From positions 1,048,009-1,112,008 of the forward strand of contig NW_019774625.1 in the NCBI RefSeq assembly GCF_001039355.2: a DNA stretch of 64,000 nt, in the 5' to 3' direction. Below the pieces are notes generated by a model. It saw only the letters and a program-made list of their open reading frames with translations. It made no database searches and had not been told where the DNA came from. The stretch is from Lingula anatina (lineage: Eukaryota; Brachiopoda; Lingulata; Lingulida; Lingulidae). Shown piece after piece: positions 1 through 12,795 of this stretch; within the stretch, counting starts at the first letter, position 1, and every line of letters starts with the position of its first letter. The position numbers and the translations under genes were made by a program.

Positions 1-1400
1 TTACCAAACAGACTGCATTGCCTACTGAAACTGTATTTTAGTCCCATGTTTCTTTCCTGTAAGTTTGAGAACAGTAAGTGACATGGTTTTCCTTAAATGG
101 TCATCATGGGAGCAGTGCCCAAAATAGGGGTTTCTTCAAAGTTTGATGCAATATTACATAATGATTAACAGCATAATGACCATCAATTTTTAATAATAAG
201 ATATTAGTATCATGGATATTCAGAAAATGTGCCTAGCAAAAGTCTTCAGGCCCATGGAACTTCAAAGTCACTACTTGAAAATGCCAAAATGTAAACGAGG
301 CAGCACTGTTCTGAAATGTTTTTTTTTTCCATTTTTAACAATTTTTTAACATAAAACAAAATTAGCAGTTTACTGCCATTGTTATGTGATCAACTAAGAA
401 AATTGATGAGATGGGAAAAATATCAATAGAACAGTGTTAAATGTCCAATTTCCTCCATTCTGATATTCTGAACATAGTGAATGATTGAATCTGACAAACT
501 GCAATGATATGAGTTTATTTCCATTTTTGAAACTTTATTACACAATACACGATAACAAGTTTACCATCATTTTTACAAAATCAACTAACAATGTTGTAAA
601 GATGCAGGAAATGTGAAACAAACACTTTTGCGTATCTTATTAGTTTAATAATGAGACTGTTAACATGCCTAAGAATTGAATCTGAGGAAATGTGAAAAAA
701 AGCATAACTTCTAAAATAGTGGCCCGATCATGCTCGGTATTGAACCGATTTGATGTGTAAAACCGCTCTTTTGACATTCTGGCATCTTAAAAATTTTGTT
801 AGTTGATTAAATGAAAATGCTGGAAAATCTGTTATTGTGTATTGTGTAATTAAGTGTCAAAAGCTGAATTAAACTCGTACCAGTGCAGTTTGCCAAATCC
901 AATCGCTCACTATGTTCAGAGTCTCAGAATGTAGAAATTGGACATTCATAATTGTTCTATTGATACTTGTCTCATCTTAAAAATTTTGTTAGTCAATCAT
1001 TTAAAAATGAAAGTAAATTGGTTAATGTATATTAAATTGTTGAAAATGGAAATAAACTCCTTTGGGCACAGTAATCTCTTATGTACATAATGGCATTTTC
1101 AATGTGTGATTGTGAAATTTCATGGGCCTGAAGACCTTTGCTAGTCACTTTTTTAAAAAAAAATAGTGCAGTGCACAATTAAAAATTGGTGGTGATTATG
1201 CTGTTAAGCATTGTGTAACATTGCATCAAAATTAAAAAAAAAACTATTTTGGCCAATATAGTGTCCTTTTAAGGAAAACCATGTCAGCTATGATTTCTCA
1301 AACTTACAGAATCAGTGACATGCTGCTCAAATTGGCAAATCAGCTTAGATTTTTCTCTTTCTTGGTGTCTGTACTTTTGTCCGTTTTGCTGCCTTGTTTC
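1..1400. repeat. Large imperfect inverted repeat (foldback), left edge cut by the window
   Basis: The left arm (about 1-620) is matched in reverse complement by the right arm (about 770-1340), with the centre near 685-695. Matched landmarks are 90-72 with 1271-1285 (AAGGAAAACCATGTCA), 257-249 with 1121-1129 (CATGGGCC), and 590-580 with 798-808 (GTTAGTTGATT). The arms also contain an internal direct repeat: CATCTTAAAAATTTTGTTAG occurs near 783 and again near 974. The right end has TTTTGCTGCCTTGTTT near 1383-1400, which recurs at the end of the 54.6-56.2 kb array. There is no credible coding sequence. This may be a foldback transposon or an inverted satellite dimer. Confidence 0.8.
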
Positions 1401-2778
1401 TTTGAAAATGTTAAATGTTAGAAAAGAATATCCATTCCAATGTCATATGTTCTTCTCATATTTAATTTATTTCGACTGTAACTAATGCAAAAGGAGGGCA
1501 GCCAATTTAAAAATGTCTATATTACGTAATCATACTTTAGAGTAATTGATTCAAAGTAATGAGAAAACGAGATAATCAGACGACTCGCACGTTTTAATTT
1601 ACGACTAAAACCTCACTTTGATGGTTATCCCAAGTAGTTTTGAAACTTTTTATGCTCGAGTCATAAAGGAAACCTTATTCAATCGGTGTCGTCCAGTTAC
1701 TGTCATTGTCAAAAATAGAATCCTTAAGCCTCAACATGTCAGGCATATGCTAGCCAGCCGGATTGCCGATTTTTATTTGGATTTATCTCCTTTGCAACTT
1801 TAAAAATCCTTAAGGTGTTTGTTAGATTATCTCAGCACATGTACAAAATGGTAAAAGGCACCAAAATGTAAAGCTAAAACTTAAGAAAAACTTTGAAACT
1901 GTAAGCTCATAGTACCGGTAGGCAGTAGATGGCATTGTACAGGTTTCCATGCGGTCATTGTTCAATGGACTTGCGGTAATCCTGATAATGGTCGAATTTG
2001 TTGTATGTCTCTTTCTTTTCCACCATTGGAGACCTTCCTTTTTTCTTTTTTCTGAGGCATAACGATTGTGAATATGTTAAAAATTTAGTGTGATTGTAAG
2101 GGGCTACTCCGATCTTCAAAAGGAGATGGCGTGCTGCAACTGTTCTGAGATCGAAAAGGCTTCGTACGATCACTGTTCAACCAACAAACCTTAAGGTCAT
2201 GTCGGAAAAATGTCATGGCAATCGCACGTAATTTTGCAAACATACTCGCCGCATCCCATATAATAGCCACTAACGACATCAAAAAAGATCATATACGATT
2301 TTAACGTATGTCGCCCGTGGCAAATGTAATCTAGGCTTTAGTTGTCATCAAATAATTCATTTTGTTCTTACTGAGTGAGGTATACAATGTTAAGGGCAGA
2401 TCCAAGGTTTTACAAAGGGCAGAGGCAGGGTTAAAGAACTCGATTTGAGCTTCCTTTCCTCGGGGCATCATATATATATATATATATACCCCCTGAACAT
2501 GCAATGAAACCGGTCGGGGCAAAATAACTGCTGTTCTTTATTTCTTTTTTATCATTTGAGCTTCCTTTTCTGTCTTTAACTTATTTGTGTTGCATAGTGT
2601 GGCTAGTGTGGCTATGATAGCCCGATCCATATACGTGAGAAATATCCTCATTACTTCTCATGTCTTTTACTTGGGTTTCTTCCTCTTCGACTCTTTCTTG
2701 CGTCACAAATACGAATCGTTCTTTGTTTGAAGGGCTTCATTCCAAAGCAGATTAAACCACTCGTGTTACGACCATTCA
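1401..2778. other. Spacer with no recognised gene
   Basis: AT-rich DNA. The only structures seen are a short (TA)n tract at about 2470-2487 and T-rich runs. The open frames here are short and show no recognisable domain. Confidence 0.6.
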
Positions 2779-3060
2779 TCTTCTTCTTCTTCTTCTTTTT
2801 TATCTTACGGGCTTGTCCCTTTTCAGGGGTCCCCACATACGTCTCCACTCACGCCGTCTTGCGCATCGTCCTCCCCCACACCCAATTCCTGCATACCCTT
2901 CTTGATGGCGTCCATAATTTTTTCCTCGGCCTCTCTCGTTTTCTCTTTCCTGGTGGTTTCATTGCCAGCATTCTTTGCCCAACATATGTTTCTTTCCCTC
3001 GTCTGACATGCCCATACCCAGCCTCCACTCATTCGCTTTCTCATGTTACGACCATTTATC
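2779..3060 (-). mobile_element. 3' end of a non-LTR retrotransposon (RT C-terminus), degenerate
   Basis: On the minus strand, two frames together read the typical LINE endonuclease-reverse-transcriptase C-terminus: a basic GKRKR.RPRKK block, then MDAIKKGMQELGVGEDDAQD, then a CGDP-like end. The natural order is kept but split by frameshifts, so it is dead. An A/GAA-rich tail follows (TTC repeats at 2779-2800 on the plus strand), as expected at a LINE 3' end. The long plus-strand open frame over 2727-3122 is the complementary shadow of this element. The LINE clade is not resolved. Confidence 0.75.
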
Positions 3061-6055
3061 TTCTACTGGTCGTATGTGCTTCTTGTATGAACTGCTCCAG
3101 TTTTGATCTTCTGTCAGATTAATTGGTTTCACCAGATTGCTATTCCTTGAGAATTCAGAACCTGCTGATAAAGGGCAATTTTAATAATTAATTAGTAAAA
3201 CTTAAAAGACGCCGACTTAACTCCATGTGCCTATTTGCATCTGGTGAGATATAAAACGGACTTAAAGGATATGTTTTAAAGGTTAAACTGCTTTGAGGCT
3301 GTATCTTAAAGGTGCTTAATACCGCCACGACGCGTTTCTCTCTTCACTTAGTGACAGCAAACCAAGTAACAGTAAACCTAGTGCCTATTACAAGTCTGTT
3401 AAACAACAACAATAATAAAAGTGGGTTTCGCAACCACATAAAATGTAGCGTGGAGTTAAGAGAAACACGATCTTTGCCAGATTTATCTCACCACCACCAA
3501 AAATAAGATCACGTTTTATTTCATCATAAAGCTATTTTACTGACACCCAAATGCCCACGCTTTGTTCGCGAAAAACGTTTTGCCCGCATTTCCTATTGTG
3601 TCAGGTTGAAAAAAATATGCAGAACCGAAATTGGAATAAAAGTGAGCGAATGTCTGTCATGTCTTCGACTACTTTCATGTGGTGAACGACAATCACTATG
3701 GTCCCGCAAAAAGCAGAGGGTATTTGAGAAAAACAAGACATGAGGATTATTGCTGGTAAACTCACTTTCACAAACAATACACAGCCGGCACTTCATAATA
3801 GTAAATTCATATTTCAAGATTTTATTTGTTAATGTTTAGAATATGTGCACTTGTTATTTGAAAAGAAATTGAAACATTTTGCTAGGAAGAATTATTAACT
3901 TTTTGAAGTTTACGCGAAAAGAAAATAGAAGGGGATTACCGATCATTTTAGTGGTTATTTCAAAGAAACAAGGATAATTCTAATTTATAGTGAAGCTCGG
4001 TCAGTGTGTTAATGGCATTTCTCCATCATAAGTATCAGATTGACCAGAAAAGTTCCCGACACTGTCAAAAATGTCTGCGTGTTACTCAGAGCGACAAAGA
4101 TACGGTAGTCTATCTAGGCTGAATATCCTTTTAGTCAGTTTGACTAAGAACAGGTAGTCACTGTATGCTGCCCAAAGTGACTAACCTGTTGGACATTTGT
4201 TGTCTATGTAACTTATGTTTTGTCTAGTTAACTGACTATAGGTTGATTGAATTAATGCTTTTACGAATAGAAATCACAAATATCGTGGCTAGGTATCAGG
4301 TCCATGCAATCCCATTCAACTGAGGATCCCATATTACCAGTATGTGACAAACCTTCCTTCAATAAATAGAAGTTCAGTTATTCGAAACAGTACCATTATC
4401 ACAAAAATTAAATGTTCAGCAACGATAAAAGCCTAATTTTCGTAAGTGTAGTTTCATTCATACAATTAGGCCATTGCAGTTGGCATTAAAACACGCACAT
4501 ACAGAAAATTGTGCAGAAGCCGTTTAAACAGTCAGTCATTTCATTCGGAAGATTTGGTGCGTAGGCTACCAGAATGATTGCTATTAGACACTGAGGTAGG
4601 CTTTAGTGTTAGTAGTAAGAAAATGTACGATACACCTTCATTCAATGATGGACATTCACACGTACTGCTTGCATGTGTATGTCGTAGGCCCAGTCCCAAT
4701 CCAGGCATATTCTAAATCCACTAATCCCAGTATCGCATAATGCATTAAGTGTAAATGTTAATAGGCCTGTGACATATATAAGAAATCTTTAGTTGTGAAG
4801 TTTTTTTTAAATATAAGACTGCATGGTCAGGGTTGTAAACTTTGTCGCTTATCGTCTCACATATCTGCTAATTTCCATTATTCAGTTTACTCTCGTTCAT
4901 CTGCATGACCTTTGTAAACGGCAATCCATCTGGTCCTTTCTCATATTTCCTACAAGATCGAGTTACACCCCTAATTTTGTTTTTGTTAGGTTATGTTATT
5001 GCATTTTATTTCTTCACATATAGTATCACTTTAATCTTAGAGGTTTTGCTATCATTCCTATTCTAAGGTGACAAGGAAAGGTCTAATTTGTACTATATTT
5101 TTAGATCAGGGTTCTTGTTCAGTGTTTGAATTTATATAACAGTTACCGATACAGACGTAGCAAGTGTAAGCTTTGGTACTATCATTATAATTTTTGTTCA
5201 ATCAACGACAACAGTGTCCCTACTAGGATCACTATTCTGATCAAGATTTTCTCACAAATCTGTCCATTATATGAGTGCATTGACGAATTTAAGGGGGAGG
5301 TCAGCAATAAACAAAAAATGATGATGTTGTCAGTCAGTTGTTGCGTTTGATTTTTGTCATGTTGAGCATACTTTACCAATAATTGGATATAAATTTTCTT
5401 CAGAGCCTGAATGTATTCTCAATGACCGTCCGGCCAAAGTCCACGTCCATGGTGTGGTTGCTATGCCGCGGAGCGCGTGTCACTATGAAACTGGAGCTAT
5501 TGGCAATTTAGGACCCCCCCCCCCCCGACCCCCCCCCCCCCCCAATCCGCCAGTGGACCCCCTTCAAATAATCCTGGATATTGTTTGGAGGATATGTTCA
5601 TTAATGATATATATTACTTATATATATAGGCTTTTGAGAAGAATTATTTCATTTTTTTTACATTTCATGTTTTATCTTTATAATTCCACTTCTTACTTAT
5701 ATACCATTGGTCAAAATGGTTGTCACACCTTCAATTCCATGTGATTTCATTTACAAATGATATCCTCACAGGAGTAAATTGTTATAAACGGTGCTTTTAA
5801 TTCCAGATACCATATCTAACATGAATTATTGTTTGGAAACTACAAAAAAAGCGGTGAAGATATCTAAATTTTATACCATTTATTCAACTTTACAACATGT
5901 ACCCTCTCAAATCCGATGTTTCACTGTGGTGTCCACAGAGGTACAGAAATGCCCATTTAGTTGAAAAGACACTACCAAATGTAACCAAATTTACACAAAA
6001 TTAGAATAAGGATGTGCTCGTTAAAGGTCACGTGTCAAACAGCGTTAGTGTCTTC
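3061..6055. other. Spacer with no recognised gene; C-runs and a dispersed repeat
   Basis: No coding signal. It holds two adjacent C runs (5514-5543, interrupted by GA) and a segment at about 4840-4980 that resembles 42580-42740 in the same order. A short duplicated phrase, TGTTACGACCATT with a following TCTTCT, occurs near 2764 and 3045. Confidence 0.6.
4840..4985 (+). repeat. Dispersed repeat, copy 1 (partner at 42580-42740)
   Basis: Shares ordered blocks with 42580-42740: CCATTATTCA followed by ACTCTC, then CTGGTCCTTTCTCATATTTC (partner CTGGTCCTCTCCCATATTTC), then ATCGAGT. The partner carries small insertions. No coding content; element type unknown. Confidence 0.5.
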
Positions 6056-6059
6056 CGCG

Positions 6060-6320
6060 TACTGCAATTATCTCCTGTAGGCGGCGCGACATGCCTTCAA
6101 CAAGGGTTACGATTCTGTTTTGTGGAATATTGTCCCATTCTTCCTAAAAAGTTTGGCGTAGTTGGTCCATATTATAAGAAGGCTGGTTCTCCTCTGCATT
6201 GCACACTCCAATTCATTCCACAAGTGATCAGTAGGGTTAATATCAGGGCTCAAAGACGGTTGTTTCATTTTAAGACCATTGTGTTTCGATCTGCAACAAA
6301 TCACTAACCGCACGAGAACC
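6060..6320 (-). pseudogene. Broken Tc1/mariner transposase, C-terminal remnant
   Basis: On the minus strand one frame reads SLSPDINPTDHLWNELE, the hallmark region before and including the last catalytic Glu of Tc1-type DDE transposases. After a frameshift the next frame reads EEWDNIPQNRI then LVEGMSRRLQ, the usual Tc1 C-terminal end. The upstream part, with the two catalytic Asp motifs, is not recognisable. The conserved Trp that normally precedes .SPDLNP is also missing. This is a dead fragment. I found no flanking terminal inverted repeats. Confidence 0.85.
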
Positions 6321-7615
6321 GTGAGCAAGTGTGCTCTCAAGATGAAACCTAGAGGTACATACCGTGGGTCTGATATTAGTGATATCAGTGGAGGTGATAT
6401 CAACGTATTCTATTCGAAATTATGGGTTTTGGGTGGGAAAGATGTACAATTTCCCTTTGTATAGGTATGGCAAATGATGCACTGCTTCCCCCTAGTCCTA
6501 GCTATTGTTTGGCACGCTATGCTGTATATATATAGGGCTCGTGGGCAGTGCATTATATAGTACTTACCCCCGAACTCACCTCTTGCAGATAGAGTGAGAT
6601 ATCAGTTGAGAATGTGCCATAATTGATTTGCATTATTATGTCAGCCTTAGATTAACCCTTGCCTTCCCACCGTTTGGGTCCACCTGATAACGGCATTTAA
6701 ACCGGTGCTCATTAAGGGCGGACACGATAATGGAACTTGCAAGATTGAAAAGTGAGATAGTGACCTGATGACCACTGAAGCCATGATAAGACTGATTCCA
6801 GTTTTATAGGTATTACGGTATTCAATAAAAACGTGCTTTTAAAAAAAACGGGAATGTACTTAAGAACAAACTATTCGTTTAATGGGCAGTTTTCAGTGCT
6901 TGTCAGCCAGCAATCTACTGCCTTGTTAACCCCAACCTACATACCTGTATGAGCACATTTTTGAATTCATGTCTAATTTTTCTTATATTTGCATTGTCTG
7001 ATTTACTAACATGTTTTTTATTTGTAAAAAGACGATATTTAATTATTAATTATTTATACACAGAAGCTTTCTGCATAGTTGGAAAGCCATGCCTTGTGAA
7101 GAAACAGCCATAAATTATAACAAGATTCAACTTTTGATAACGAATAAACGAAATACAGTAAAACCATCGAAATATACCTAGAAATGGAATATCTCTTCCT
7201 ACACACCATATCCGATTAAATGGAATCAGTAAGTACATTTGTGTATGTCGTTTTAAAATCATATCTGTATAAAAAGCCCTTTTCTTGCAATTTTCTCAGA
7301 ATATTAGGTGCATGGCATGTTAATGGTACATTGGAGCAAAATAAGATTTTGGGTTGCTCTAAGACGCCATTTTAGTCTCTTTGCTGACTTTCTAACAACA
7401 AAGAAGGCAAAAGCGATGGTATGCCACCACTCGCATCAGCAATCCTCAAACCTTTCAAACATTTTCCATTGATAAATTGCATGGGTAATATAATATGAAT
7501 TATATATGTGACTAATGCAGTGACGTTAAAAGCGACAATGAATACTTTTAGGGTAAATTAGTACGTAGTCAAAACAAACATTTCAGAGTGACAATAATAG
7601 TTGGATTCCCCCGAA

Positions 7616-7617
7616 CC

Positions 7618-7649
<32 letters not shown>
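7616..7649. repeat. Poly-C plus (TC)n microsatellite
   Basis: A run of C followed by about ten TC dinucleotides, directly visible. Confidence 0.95.
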
Positions 7650-7812
7650 GCCTGGCGTAACGGCAAATATTCTTAATCACATTAGCACATCTTTAAAAGC
7701 ACTATATCTTATAAACCGCGATTATGCAAACATTTAAATATATCCTAACATTCACATGTTGGGTCTTTTTATTGATGAAATATACTCGTTTGGTGGAAAA
7801 AGAGTAAGGGCA

Positions 7813-7850
7813 AGAGAGAGAGAGAGAGTGACAGAGAGAGGGAGAGAGAC
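7813..7850. repeat. (GA)n microsatellite, interrupted
   Basis: AG repeats broken by TGAC and GGG, directly visible. Confidence 0.9.
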
Positions 7851-9461
7851 GGGCATATCAATAATGGGCAATTTTCATGACAACAGCCGGTTGAATTTAA
7901 TATACTTGTGTTGACTGCAGTCCCCAAGCATCCAAGGAGATCGTCTAGTTGGATCTATTGATCTTCCTTATCGAGGAAATTATCTCTATATCATCTGTTC
8001 TTTGTCGGCCTAAAAAGGTGCCAATTCTCTAGCTGGTTATCATTCATGCCTGGATCAACCTGAAACAACAGTTTGTTACCTATAGATGAGAACAGGGACA
8101 CGCAGGATGCACATAAGTTGCTGTGACTAATTAGAAGTCGTGTGGGCTGTAAGAGATCCGCTTTAATGCAGAACCTGCCTCGGAGCGGTTTGTGCATTCG
8201 CCAACCCAGCTGCACAGTCTTCCATTAAAACGAATTCTAGTACAATTTGACTCTTTGGCCATTCGTTTTTCTGACGTCCCATTTCTTTCCAATTTGACAT
8301 GAAACTGCCTACAGTGCCCTTGAGATTTGGTTTGAATCCGCTGATGTGAGAAATTCAATCTATCTGGCAATCCATTTTGCAAGGTTTTTGTGCCAGTTTA
8401 ATAAAGTCGCTAAATCTAAAGTCTCTTGATGCACCTACTTCTATCATTGTTCAATGTGGGAATTAAACAAAAATTTGTAACTGAACCCTGTTGGTAGAAA
8501 TTTCAAGCAAATAAAGGCAATTGAAAGAACTATAGCATCAAGAGTGTCAACAAAGATGAAAACACTCTCAGGCAAAGAGCGATGCAGGTTCACGTGAAAC
8601 CGACACCGCGGCTTAATGAATCCCCAAAACCGAGTAGAAAGTTTACATGTTTATTAGGGTATGCAGTAAGGTTAAAGTATGAGAAACTCCAGGGAAATCT
8701 CAAGCAAGGAATTGATCGAGGGGAAGTCTTTACAGAATAACAGCCAAGGTAGTCACCATGTGGGAAGGTGCAGGTAATGACCGTTAGTCTAGACACAGGG
8801 GAGTCTGCACTGCAGATACTCACAAGCATGGACAGACCACTAAATATCATAATTAGTTATCTTGTACCCCATTAGGGGATATCTAAATGTTCTGCGGTAA
8901 AAAAAGATTGCTTTTTTAGTTCTACATAACTCTTCAAATGATGTCCTTGAACGTTATTTGACGAAGTCTTTGCCTGTAGTAGAAGTCTCTCGTGTAATGA
9001 ATAACACTGTAAAGACGTATTGTATTTTAGTATTTGTCGTATTGTATTTTAGAAAAAGCCCTTTTCCGTTGAAATTGAATCTAGAATCACCAAGGCATTT
9101 AATGTTGTAAATTCAAACAGTGATTCGGCAACAACATAATTCGTTGTATGCATCACATATATGCAAGGTGCATGTAGAATACGTATTGTAAATTATATTT
9201 ATTATTATTTTTTGCACTGTGCAGATAGGCCTACTATGTCTGTTGACAACAGACCAAAATGACCGTCTATTTATCTAGAGACATATCTGTGAATATCTGT
9301 GGAAAATCAATCTGTCACCCTGGTAGAGGGTAGCCTACTAGTGCTATATATCTTAGTTAAACAAACTGTGTTCAAGAACTTTCAGCTCCATTCTTTGGCT
9401 GCACACTAGATGTAGACCAACGCAAAGCTTGTGTCGTTGAAAGTCAGAAATAAAACTTTAA

Positions 9462-9694
9462 ATTCCCAATGAAACTACCGTCCTACGTAGATCGATTCAA
9501 CTCTTGCTGAATGCAATCGGAATTACCATTTAACATACTTCCTCCTGGCTTTGAACAGAATACAGAAAAGCTGGTGATTGTACGAGTACGATGGAAACAA
9601 TAGGAGGCGTGTTAATCTGTTAATGTACTTAGATTCAGCGACAGTCTCCGCAGAGTTGGATCGATCTACGTAGAACGAGAGTTTCATTGGGAAT
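9462..9694. mobile_element. MITE-like element with 14-bp perfect terminal inverted repeats (family A)
   Basis: The left end ATTCCCAATGAAAC (9462-9475) is the exact reverse complement of 9681-9694. Inside both ends lies a subterminal ATCGAT.TACGTAG-type block and GAATGCAATC / GATTCAGCGA. The interior CAGAAAAGCTGGTGATT (from 9563) recurs at 38293. It is 233 bases and encodes nothing. Target-site duplication is unclear. Related copies lie at 37.96-38.42 and 54.22-54.44 kb. Confidence 0.8.
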
Positions 9695-12600
9695 GAGCCA
9701 TGGTTAGGTAATTAAGCCAGCTGGGACAAAGGATACAAGCATTCCATTTCCAGTCCTTAATTCCTCTCTACAGTAGCTCATGTGCCAAAATCAAAGTAAT
9801 TCCGCTTTCTGGAAGAAACATTTTTAAAAATTTTCCATTTGGAAGGATGACAAAACAAAATTATAACTAACAAACTCAAAGCCGTTCTCATTTGATATCT
9901 TTTTTAAAAGCACTAATAAAGCGAAGACTACACCGTCGAACGATTGGGTATTGCAAAAGGTCTGACATGCCTATAAGAAATGTTTTGGTTTAATTAATTT
10001 CTTAATTTGCTGAATGAACTTCGACACAAAGAATATAGAAAATAAAGATATGAATATTACATGAATCTTAAAAAAAAAAAACTCATTACTGTAACTCATT
10101 ATAGCAGCTCCAGGTGGACTGCATACTATGTTTACATGTGCAGAGACAAAAAACGATCTTAAACTCTCTGGTGAATGCAAATGAAAAAAGGACAATTGTA
10201 GTAAGACATTTTGTTCTTAAAAACATAAGCGACAGAAAAGGTCGCTCACGTTATTTTTGTAACGCAGAATTGTAAAAACAAAAATTAGGCGGTATGTAAA
10301 CATGCGCACCACTGACCGTACAGATACATAAAACCTGTCTCCAGGACACCGTATTAAAATTCGTCCTGCCTATCACTGCGCAGCAGAGGTCCGGCGATAG
10401 AATACATATCCCAAAACTCCCTAGAGGCTGATCTGTATTGTTGATAGAAAAATTGAATTACACCTAATGATATAATGCTTTGATGCAATTTCCGGCTAAT
10501 ACAGTATATTTCAACAATGAAGTGCAGTGTTTTAGTGAAGTTTAACACCATATTCTTTTGCAAAGAGCATCATTTGTCTTCATAATTTCACCACTCCATT
10601 GAACTGCTCTTCATAACCTGCACTTAAAATAAAATTGGTGTCCATCATATTATTCTGTTAAGAGTCCAGACTGCAATTTTTGAGTCATTAACGGCGATGA
10701 TATATTGTTATTCACTTAGCGTTTCGGTAGATAATTCAGTATGACCCTGGTCTTGATTCACTTAAATGCTTATTTGTGATATGGAAGTGGCCTTTGGGAA
10801 TAAATAACCTTTGTTTGCTAGATTGTAATGACCTGCCTGTTCTTCGAAATAGCTTAAAACAAGATTATATACGTGGTATAAAAGCGGAGTTTCTGAACGA
10901 CAGCCTGTGCCATTATCTATGGGTCAAACAGTGCTGTTGCGTAGATTAAATGAACTCTTTCTCAGAGCCACAGCACATTCCAGTTAATGACAGATCAATC
11001 CATATTGTTTGCAAAGTCAAATATTTGTTGGACGTTGAAACTGCGTGATTGATTAGTATATCAAGCGTAGCGTATTGACGGTTCCTCCATCGTCATTATT
11101 TCACTTCTACACACTTGTTTGACTCGACCTATTAGTCATTACCATTTATATTAAAAATACATTCACCTACTTGAATCACGAATAAAAAACAACAAACGTC
11201 GACCATCTTTATGTACGTACGACCAGTGCTGTTCAGCTCCATCTGTTTTTTTTCCTGCAATTCTTTTTATTTGAATACTTATTTACAGCTAGCATCTTAA
11301 CGCATAGACCTACCTAATACACTGTTTGTCCCTGAGGGATTTTGAAAATGTCTGATGTTTTATTTTTTGTTTTACTATACTCTCGCTTAGGGCTGGATAT
11401 CAAGTATTTTTCCAGATGTAACAAATGCTAATGCATTGCGTGGTTTGATAAAACCGGGTCGAACTGTTCTTACATGTAAAAACTTTGAATCTTCTCTCTA
11501 AATCTACTCCTACTGAAATAGTCTTTACATATTATTTCCTGAATGACCACTCCTACTGTTTACATTATTTCATTTTTTATCTATCTCTCTATCTATCTAT
11601 AACCAGTATATTATATGTAAAATGACTGCTAATACTAACATTACCCATGTAGCACAAGTATTTGCAGTACATGGCCCTTGCTGTAGCTTTCACGTAATAC
11701 TGCGCCATATAATTGACAAGTCACAGCTCAGGTGTTTGAAACGCAAAGGATAATATGTTAAAAATGAGAAAATGAAGAATTGTTTTTTTTTCACTCACAA
11801 ACAAGATTTTTATGTCGTAGATCTGATTAGACAAGGATAAAAGATTGTTAAAAAATATGGCACCTACTGCGTGGAACGAGCTGTGAGTTTAATAAATGGG
11901 TTCATTTACAAAATGTCAGATAGATTTCAGTATCAGTGTTTTGGCTCAATTGACTGTACCTTCACCAAGACGTACTATTCATTTGAACAAGATGTGTCAA
12001 GTTTAATTGTAGCTTCAACAAATAGGAGTAGTGAAGGGCTATTTGAATACTCTCAACGTGTATGTGGTAACTGAAGGCATACGAAATTTGAACTAGTAGG
12101 ATCATTTGTCATTTTTGAAGACTTTACAGAGTGCGTTTGGATACCACTATATCACTGTTTGTATAAAATATCGCATTAAATTATAAAAACTGTCGTACAT
12201 GTATGTTTATCATTTAAATAATGGATAAAACCAAAGCCGACACCTTCATTGGCTGAGAAATCAAAATCCCGCATCAATACGAGTAAAACTGAGGGTCATA
12301 TGGACAAAGGCAGCTAGGGCTAACTGAATTTCTACGGCCTTCAGTCGCCATATTGGCCCACGCTTTCGGCACCTCGTGTGTTAACTCTCCAGTTCGAGCT
12401 GGAATTGATTACAGTATATTAGGCAATCACCCTCGTTGCTTTCCCTACAGTTTCACAGTCAGCTGCACTTTTGCTGAATCATTAAGCTGATACCGATATA
12501 AGCGAGACACTTATGAACTTTAATTTGTATGAACTTAAATTTGTCAAGAATCACGGTTACAGAGGCGAGACATTTTTGTTGAACTACTATTGCAAAAGTA

Positions 12601-12757
12601 AGTGACCCTTGTGAAACTATCAGTATACCAGGTGATATACATGGACCCCCCCCCTCTTTTTTCCTCTTGGACTTGCAGCTGATGAAGGTCACTTGATGAC
12701 CGACTAGTGCTTCATGCAAGCAATTCACCTCTTCATTTTCTTAATTATGTCCACGAC
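9695..12757. other. Spacer with no recognised gene
   Basis: AT-rich DNA with short A/T runs and a (TATC)n patch near 11578-11600. A C10 run lies near 12645. No domain, splice-compatible exon or RNA gene was seen. Confidence 0.6.
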
Positions 12758-12795
12758 GGGGGTGGGGGGTGGGGGGGTGGGGGGTTGGGGGGGGC
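12758..12795 (+). repeat. G-rich tract, strong G-quadruplex motif
   Basis: Five runs of five or more G separated by single T or TT, directly visible. The plus strand fits the intramolecular G-quadruplex pattern with very short loops. Confidence 0.9.

Larger units (their letters stand above)
6321..9461. other. Spacer with no recognised gene; microsatellites
   Basis: No convincing exon. It contains a C13 run followed by (TC)10 at 7616-7649, and a (GA)-rich tract at 7813-7850. Open frames here, including minus-strand ones at 7991-8382, lack domains and do not combine across splice sites that I could find. Confidence 0.6.

Noticed and set aside
2727-3122. Plus-strand 131-codon open frame
   Set aside because: It is the antisense shadow of the LINE 3' end on the minus strand, plus a translated TTC repeat.
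5454-5744. Proline-rich plus-strand frame
   Set aside because: The proline run is a translated poly-C tract; the rest is not conserved-looking.
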